64,000 nucleotides of DNA. Source: Punctularia strigosozonata HHB-11173 SS5. Its lineage: Eukaryota; Basidiomycota; Agaricomycetes; Corticiales; Punctulariaceae. Under the pieces are notes generated by a model. It did no database searches. It was not told the DNA's origin and worked only from the letters and a program-made list of their open reading frames with translations. Position numbers and translations under genes: made by a program. Location: NCBI RefSeq assembly GCF_000264995.1, contig NW_006767434.1, positions 1,499,998-1,563,997 on the forward strand. Direction: 5' to 3'. Positions 59,501 through 64,000 of the stretch are shown here, one piece after another. Each line of letters begins with the position of its first letter. Position 1 is the stretch's first letter.

Positions 59501-60058
59501 GAGATGAGTGATTAAAGGGGTAGGTAAATCTTCCAGAGTACAGCGCTTCGCAGAAGACGAGGTCGCTTTCGATAGTTGTTCCTTCACAAGCTGACGTTCC
59601 CATTTGTCAAACGCACTCCAGAAGGTTGCCAATATGTTGTCTGAGAACACTCCGAAGTATCTGAGCCAGAATTAGAGCGCGTTAGCGAGTTGATAGCTTT
59701 AGACTGGCATGCATGCTCGGGTGACTCACGTACGCCGGGAGGTGAACTTGACTTCTTGGAAGCATTTCACGCACAATGCACAACTAGTAAGACAATCCTT
59801 CAGCCTCTCCTTCCATTCGTTGGCTTGACGCCCATCGAACGCGAACAGGCGTATCAGAAACGTGGCGGCTTCGCGGGTGACCGGCTTTGCATGCACACAG
59901 AACCAATGGGTGGCTGAGTCCGATGACTTGGGTAGTCCCATGAGATATTCTAAGACATCTGACATGAATTTCTCTTGTCGTTTGTCTCGAGCGTCTATCG
60001 GATTGTCGCGTAGGTCCTGGAGGAGTGCATCGAGGTTCGCCCCATGCTGGGCAGACAT
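53550..60058 (-). CDS. SEN1: SF1 RNA/DNA helicase Sen1 (senataxin type)
   Basis: Very long minus-strand gene, around 1,900 residues with many introns. Sen1 terminates RNA polymerase II at non-coding genes and removes R-loops in the nucleus. The N-terminal ~1,200 residues are the helical Sen1 N domain (MSAQHGANLDALLQDLRDN...). Then comes a Ser/Lys/Pro-rich linker and the helicase domain. Its landmarks are NEPQAKAVLSSL, Walker A QGPPGTGKTST (rebuilt across an intron at about 55,930-55,975), CAPSNAAIDEVASRL, a coiled-coil prong (KFEEITNTHDNA...QRLDKLRDQQ), IIDEAAQAIELS, YRMHPEISRLPS, DGFQGQEKDVIILSCVR and NVALTRARSSLFVLG. The C-terminal tail is basic and Pro-rich. The final exon is uncertain: stops between 53550 and 53572 fit different acceptors, and an unspliced frame would run to 53482 and overlap DHR1. 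Confidence 0.93.
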
Positions 60059-60182
60059 GCGTGAGTGAGGGGGTTTGAAGTCAAGAGCCGAGCCGCGACT
60101 CGCGATTGTGGCGGGTCTACAACGTACTTTACCGTCTCGCTACACTGGTACTGTTTATACCGACTCTGATACCAGGAATACA
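60059..60182. promoter_or_regulatory. 124 bp bidirectional promoter between SEN1 and translin
   Basis: The start codons at 60058 (minus) and 60183 (plus) diverge with only 124 bases between, so both genes must share this promoter and their 5' UTRs are very short. Confidence 0.65.
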
Positions 60183-61238
60183 ATGGACCCGGAAGAGCTT
60201 CAGTCGATCAATCGTATTCTAGAAGATGACGTGCTCGTCAGAGAAGTGAGCTGGAAAGCGGCTCAAGAATGAATGTGACATCTTCATGCATGGCTCGCGC
60301 GTCAGAAAATCCGGGATCAGGTCAACGAACTGGATAAAAGGGCCAGGAGTATGTTGGGCACGTTGAACAAGATCCATTCGACACCGTGGGACTCCGGTGT
60401 GTGATGTCTTTTCTGGTTGCGTTGCTCCGGAATTGAGCGAACGTTCGCATATAGTCTCCACATTGTTGAACTCGGTACAACCGACTATCGATGGGTGTAA
60501 GGAGTGTACAGCGAAACTCGCCGGACTTCTCCCTAAAGATCAGGTATGGTCGGACGCTGCTCTGGTACGAAGACTCTGCTCATGGATCTCCAGTTTTGGC
60601 GGTACAAAGACATGTGGGCTTTTTCGATACGCAATACAGTCTTCGCCATCGTTCTCGTCAGCTACCTAAAGGATCGCGCGTTACTCCCATTAGCCCGCGT
60701 CAGCGAAACACTCGGACGTGATTCCGTTTCTTTAAACTCGGTCGACACATAGTGCTCACTATTTTCCGAAGTCCAAGAAGACGGCCTTATTCTTGCCGCC
60801 GAGGATTATCTACATGGTCTCATCAGCTTGGTCAACGAGTTGGTGTGTCAGTTTCCTTCTGTGTTAATTAGCTCGTGCTTAATTGAATTTCTACTTCTGA
60901 TGAAAAATTCTCAATCAGTCCAGGCTCGCAGTCAATGCCGTCACAATGGGCAATTACGAGGAACCTATCAAGATCTCCATATTTGTCAAGGATGTTTTTG
61001 CCGGATTCTCGATGGTGCGCACTACTCAGCATTGTTTGACACGCTCTCAACCAGAGGAATAGCTCAACCTGAAGAATGATGCCCTCAGGCGCAGATATGA
61101 TAGTTTGAAGTATGACATCAAAAAAATAGAGGAAGGTATGTAATGGATTACGTGGGTCAAGTGTACCACGGAAACTGACTCAGCTATCTAGTTGTATATG
61201 ATGTATCTCTGCGCAATCTCGCCAACTCCAGACCTTGA
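60183..61238 (+). CDS. TSN1: Translin
   Basis: Short multi-exon gene, about 230 residues. Exon 1 (60183-60245) encodes MDPEELQSINRILEDDVLVRE. Following exons give KIRDQVNELDKRARSMLGTL, DGCKECTAKLAGLLPKDQ, FWRYKDMWAFSIRNTVFAIV, EDGLILAAEDYLHGLISLVNEL, SRLAVNAVTMGNYEEPIKIS and LNLKNDALRRRYDSLKYDIK, ending EEVVYDVSLRNLANSRP. The last parts are highly diagnostic of translin. Translin is an all-helical protein that forms octamers, binds single-stranded nucleic acids and, with its partner TRAX, forms the C3PO ribonuclease that processes small RNAs and tRNA fragments. TRAX is not in the window. The genomic pairing with SEN1, another RNA-metabolism gene, may mean co-expression. Confidence 0.92.
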
Positions 61239-61702
61239 AGTATTGTATCGTCTTCAACGCGCATCGGTGGGCTTTGCGTATGGGCATGCGCTTGGTTTTG
61301 ATCTCAGATCTTTCACGTGACGTGGCGAATTCCGGTGGTTGCTGTTCCGCAAAGCCTTGCTCTCGTCTTCTCTTGTGCTTTCGAGACGCTCGTTCGTGAC
61401 GCTTGCCTAGCCCCCCGTAGCGCATACGTCGAACGTACTCGCAAGGGCGGCACTTGTACCGCTCCTTCTTGTGCCCGTCGTGCTACTCGTTCACGCCCAG
61501 ACCCTAGTCAGAAGAACAGACGCGTGGCAGCCTGGAACTTCCTAATCGGGCAGGGCTCTGTGCTTCTCTCACTGACTACCACCACCTCGCGTTTCGGAGC
61601 TGCCTGCCTTACCACCGTTCGCTCGCATCTGGTATTGCTACTGCGAACCAATCTGATTTGCTCTGGCGGACCTCATTCACTTGAGCGCTGCATTATTTGA
61701 TC
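61239..61702. other. Spacer upstream of SGF29
   Basis: 464 bases between translin and SGF29, both plus strand. Frames on both strands are Arg/Ser-rich and not convincing. It holds the translin terminator and the SGF29 promoter. Confidence 0.4.
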
Positions 61703-63023
61703 ATGGTCCGAGGACAATCAACTCGACCCGCTTCTAGTGAAGGTAGAGTCATTGCGATGTATCACTGTTCGCAAGGCTCTGTAACCTCTTGTTTACAGAA
61801 GCTCAATGTTGGGCGCATGCGAGCTCGGCCTTGCGAGCGCTCAATGAGGTCTACGCTAGTCCTTCCTCGGTTGAAACAATCGGCCGGGTTAACCGGTTAA
61901 TTTCTGCATGGCCAACGGACGACACGTTGCCCGGAGAGGGCTATGACGGCTTGAAACTGATGTACAAGAAGCTCACTTCAGGACTCAATGACATCAGGAA
62001 CAATGCTGAGGCTGAAGTGAGGTATGATACGATCCGCTCGTTGCTTTAGACTTCATTCCCACGGTCCGCAGAGCGATAGACGAGGCTCTTGAGCGTCTCG
62101 AAGTCCTGATAGGGTTACGGAGAGCCACGGAAGCAACGCCGCCAGGTAGCTCGCTACTTACAGCCTCCAGTCGTAGTTTTTGATGATACCGTACCCGCAG
62201 AGAAACGTATGAAACGGGGGCGTTCACCATCAGGGCATACCCCTCTGGTATCTGCTGCACCAACGCCAATTTCTGCGCCGCTAGCGCCGAAACCTACAGT
62301 CTCAATTACTCTGCCGCCGTCTAGACCCTCCTCTATAATCCCGTTCTCACGCGATCCGAGGGCACGCAGAGAAGCGCTTGCCAAACAGCTACCCCTTGAA
62401 AAGGGTCGCAAGGTCGCTTTCCATCCTCCGACCCACGGTAAAGCCGGGGACGACGGCCATGTGGACGAAAACACCTGGATTCTAGCAGTAATTTTGAAGT
62501 CGATCAATCAGGACAAAAACCGGTGGGTCCCGGCCAACCTCCTTTAGGCTTCCGCACATGACTGAACTCGCTTCTTTTCGCAGCTATGAAGTACAAGATC
62601 CTGAGCCGCAAGAAGACGGCCAACCGGGGCAGTGAGTGCAATGAATTGCTTTGCATGTATGGACACCTCTGATGGCAGATAAGGGTGTACAATACCACGC
62701 TGCGTTCGATAATCCCGTTGCCGGATGATGAGGTGCCCCCGAACCATCCTGCTCATCTCAACAACTACCACGTCTTCGAGGCGGGATCAACGGTTATGGC
62801 GCTCTACCCTGATACAAGTACCTTCTACAAGGCCCAGGTCATTACGAGCTCCAGGGACATGAAGGTATACAGTCTATGCTCGAGCTATCTGCGCGTATTC
62901 ACACAACTCGTCCTTCAGCCTAATAAGGACGGCATGCCGATGTACAAGCTCAAGTTTGAGGATGACGAAGATCAGGAACACTCTATTCTAGCGCGATCGG
63001 TGGTCGAATGGCCAGGTCCATAG
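61703..63023 (+). CDS. SGF29: SAGA-associated factor 29 (Sgf29), tandem Tudor protein
   Basis: About seven exons, roughly 330 residues. Sgf29 is a subunit of the SAGA histone acetyltransferase complex and recruits it by reading methylated Lys4 of histone H3. The N-terminal part is helical (EEAQCWAHASSALRALNEVY; EGYDGLKLMYKKLTSGLNDI). A basic Pro/Ser-rich linker follows (KRMKRGRSPSGHTPLV; SRDPRARREALAKQLPLEKG). The C-terminal Sgf29 Tudor domain begins with GRKVAFHPP...NTWILAVILKSI and YEVQDPEP. It continues with IIPLPDD and VFEAGSTVMALYPDTSTFYK, where Tyr and Phe of the second Tudor half form the methyl-lysine cage, and ends YKLKFEDDEDQEHSILARSV. The start at 61703 (MVRGQSTRP) joins in frame to the next exon. 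Nothing appears damaged. Confidence 0.92.
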
Positions 63024-63189
63024 TGTAGCGCTTGCTCTCGTCGATAGCTTGGTTTCCTATTACGTCTTGGATTTTTACGTGGCGGTGTAGGTGTGACGCG
63101 GGCAAAGCCGAATAAGGCTAAGGTGCGTTCACACGGTAAGGTTCTCGAGCGGCACAACAAGAGAGAGTTCACGTCTCGATTGAGCAACT

Positions 63190-63960
63190 CTGTCAAGATC
63201 GGATACAGACAAGGGATAACGGAGTCGGAGGACCGAAGTCCGAAACGTATATACGTAGAATAGAATGAAGTAGAAGAGAGGAACTCAAGAATGAAGTCGG
63301 AGCGGAGTCGGAGACGCGTCGGAGACGCGTCGGCGTGAAGTCGATAAGTCGGAAACGTTGGTGGAGTCGAGATCGGATGCGGACCAAGCCTAAGCTCGTG
63401 CGCTAGGCTGCTACGCGCTCTGAGTCCGCAGGAGGAATAGAGTGAAGCTTAGTCGATATTCGAACTGACTATCTACGGTACAGTTCGACGGTTTATATGT
63501 ACAAAAGAGAACAATGGTAAAGTCGGAGATGTCGGAGATCGGAGGCGCCGTTCGGCGCACAAAGGGAACATTCGGAGACAAGAGATATCGTATGGAACAC
63601 AAAGGGAACATATCTACGGAAGAGGCGGAAAGATCGGACCGAAAGATCCGTCGCAAGCGACGGGAAACTAAAGTCTACAAAGGGAAGCTATGATGTCAGA
63701 CAAAGGGAACAGGAAACAGGAAAATCGGAGTTGAATCCGTTCAAGATCTGGAACCACCGGGGCGTTGAGCCGCCGGTGGCCCGGTGCATGTGATAGGCGT
63801 ATCCCGCCCTCGACCGAAACGGGAAAGTCGGGATCGGCGTCGGTGAAGAAGTCGGCGAAAGGTCGGAGATCGGATCGGAGGAGATCGGTGTAGATCGGTG
63901 ACGATCGGCGGAGCGGATCGGCGTAGGTCGGTCTGGATCGACACGTGACAAACTCGAGGT
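63190..63960. repeat. Low-complexity repeat block (GTCGGAG / GATCGG / AAAGGGAA)
   Basis: After SGF29 the sequence becomes a mosaic of short related words. An 11 bp unit, GTCGGAGACGC, is repeated twice in tandem at 63307-63328. GTCGGAG and GATCGG recur many times to about 63,930. AAAGGGAA occurs four times within about 150 bases (63561, 63601, 63679, 63702). No gene is supported here. It may be the edge of a larger repetitive region that continues beyond the window. Confidence 0.75.
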
Positions 63961-64000
63961 AAGATATAAAACCAAAAGGTGAAGGTCCTCGCGACGAGGC

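Noticed and set aside
1-64000. Transposons, CRISPR arrays, rRNA genes
   Set aside because: No transposase, integrase or reverse-transcriptase motifs, no regularly spaced direct repeats and no rRNA-like sequence were recognised by eye.

Overview
The window is nuclear DNA of a filamentous basidiomycete, most likely an Agaricomycete. Genes lie on both strands with no operons and are broken by many 50-60 base GT-AG introns. The conserved set is typical of a mould-like fungus: alternative oxidase, a Spo14-type phospholipase D, a Cdc25-type RasGEF, a probable peroxin, Prp2, Dhr1, Sen1, translin and Sgf29. Recently duplicated F-box-like genes are also typical. I recognised no transposase, reverse transcriptase, rRNA, tRNA or CRISPR array, although tRNAs were only searched by eye.

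Region 1 (1-17.7 kb) is accessory. It starts with the 3' end of a CHAT-domain protease-like gene and a minus-strand LRR-like gene. Next comes a poorly organised 3.3 kb stretch. Three members of one F-box-like family follow: one intact (5669-6998) and two with disabling lesions (7443-8759 and 16196-17737). A large conserved phospholipase D1 gene (15678-8902, minus) sits among them.

Region 2 (18.3-34.5 kb) is mostly conserved. It holds a small protein made of two tandem copies of one domain, a mitochondrial NAD+/pyrimidine-type carrier, an S/T-rich single-pass membrane protein and a 690-residue protein ending in Ala-Arg-Leu (probable Pex8). A PPPDE-thioredoxin-PUL fusion protein and a complete alternative oxidase follow.

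Region 3 (35.6-48.5 kb) has three Doc/Fic-type genes. They flank a head-to-head pair of essential genes, a Ras exchange factor (minus) and the spliceosomal DEAH helicase Prp2 (plus), which share a 225 bp promoter. Doc copies 1 and 3 share intron positions, with the catalytic motif in its own 33 nt exon. Copy 2 is intronless and divergent. A 58 bp near-perfect palindrome lies just downstream of copy 1.

Region 4 (49-63 kb) is rich in RNA and chromatin functions. It carries the ribosome-biogenesis helicase Dhr1, the Sen1 helicase (tail-to-tail with Dhr1), translin (head-to-head with Sen1 across 124 bp) and Sgf29 of the SAGA complex. The last kilobase is gene-free and full of short GTCGGAG/GATCGG and AAAGGGAA repeats.

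The best candidates for something new are the three-copy Doc family with its motif-sized microexon, the tandem-domain protein at 18.3-18.9 kb, and the decaying F-box-like family. Splice sites given here were deduced by eye from reading frame, GT-AG borders and family motifs.
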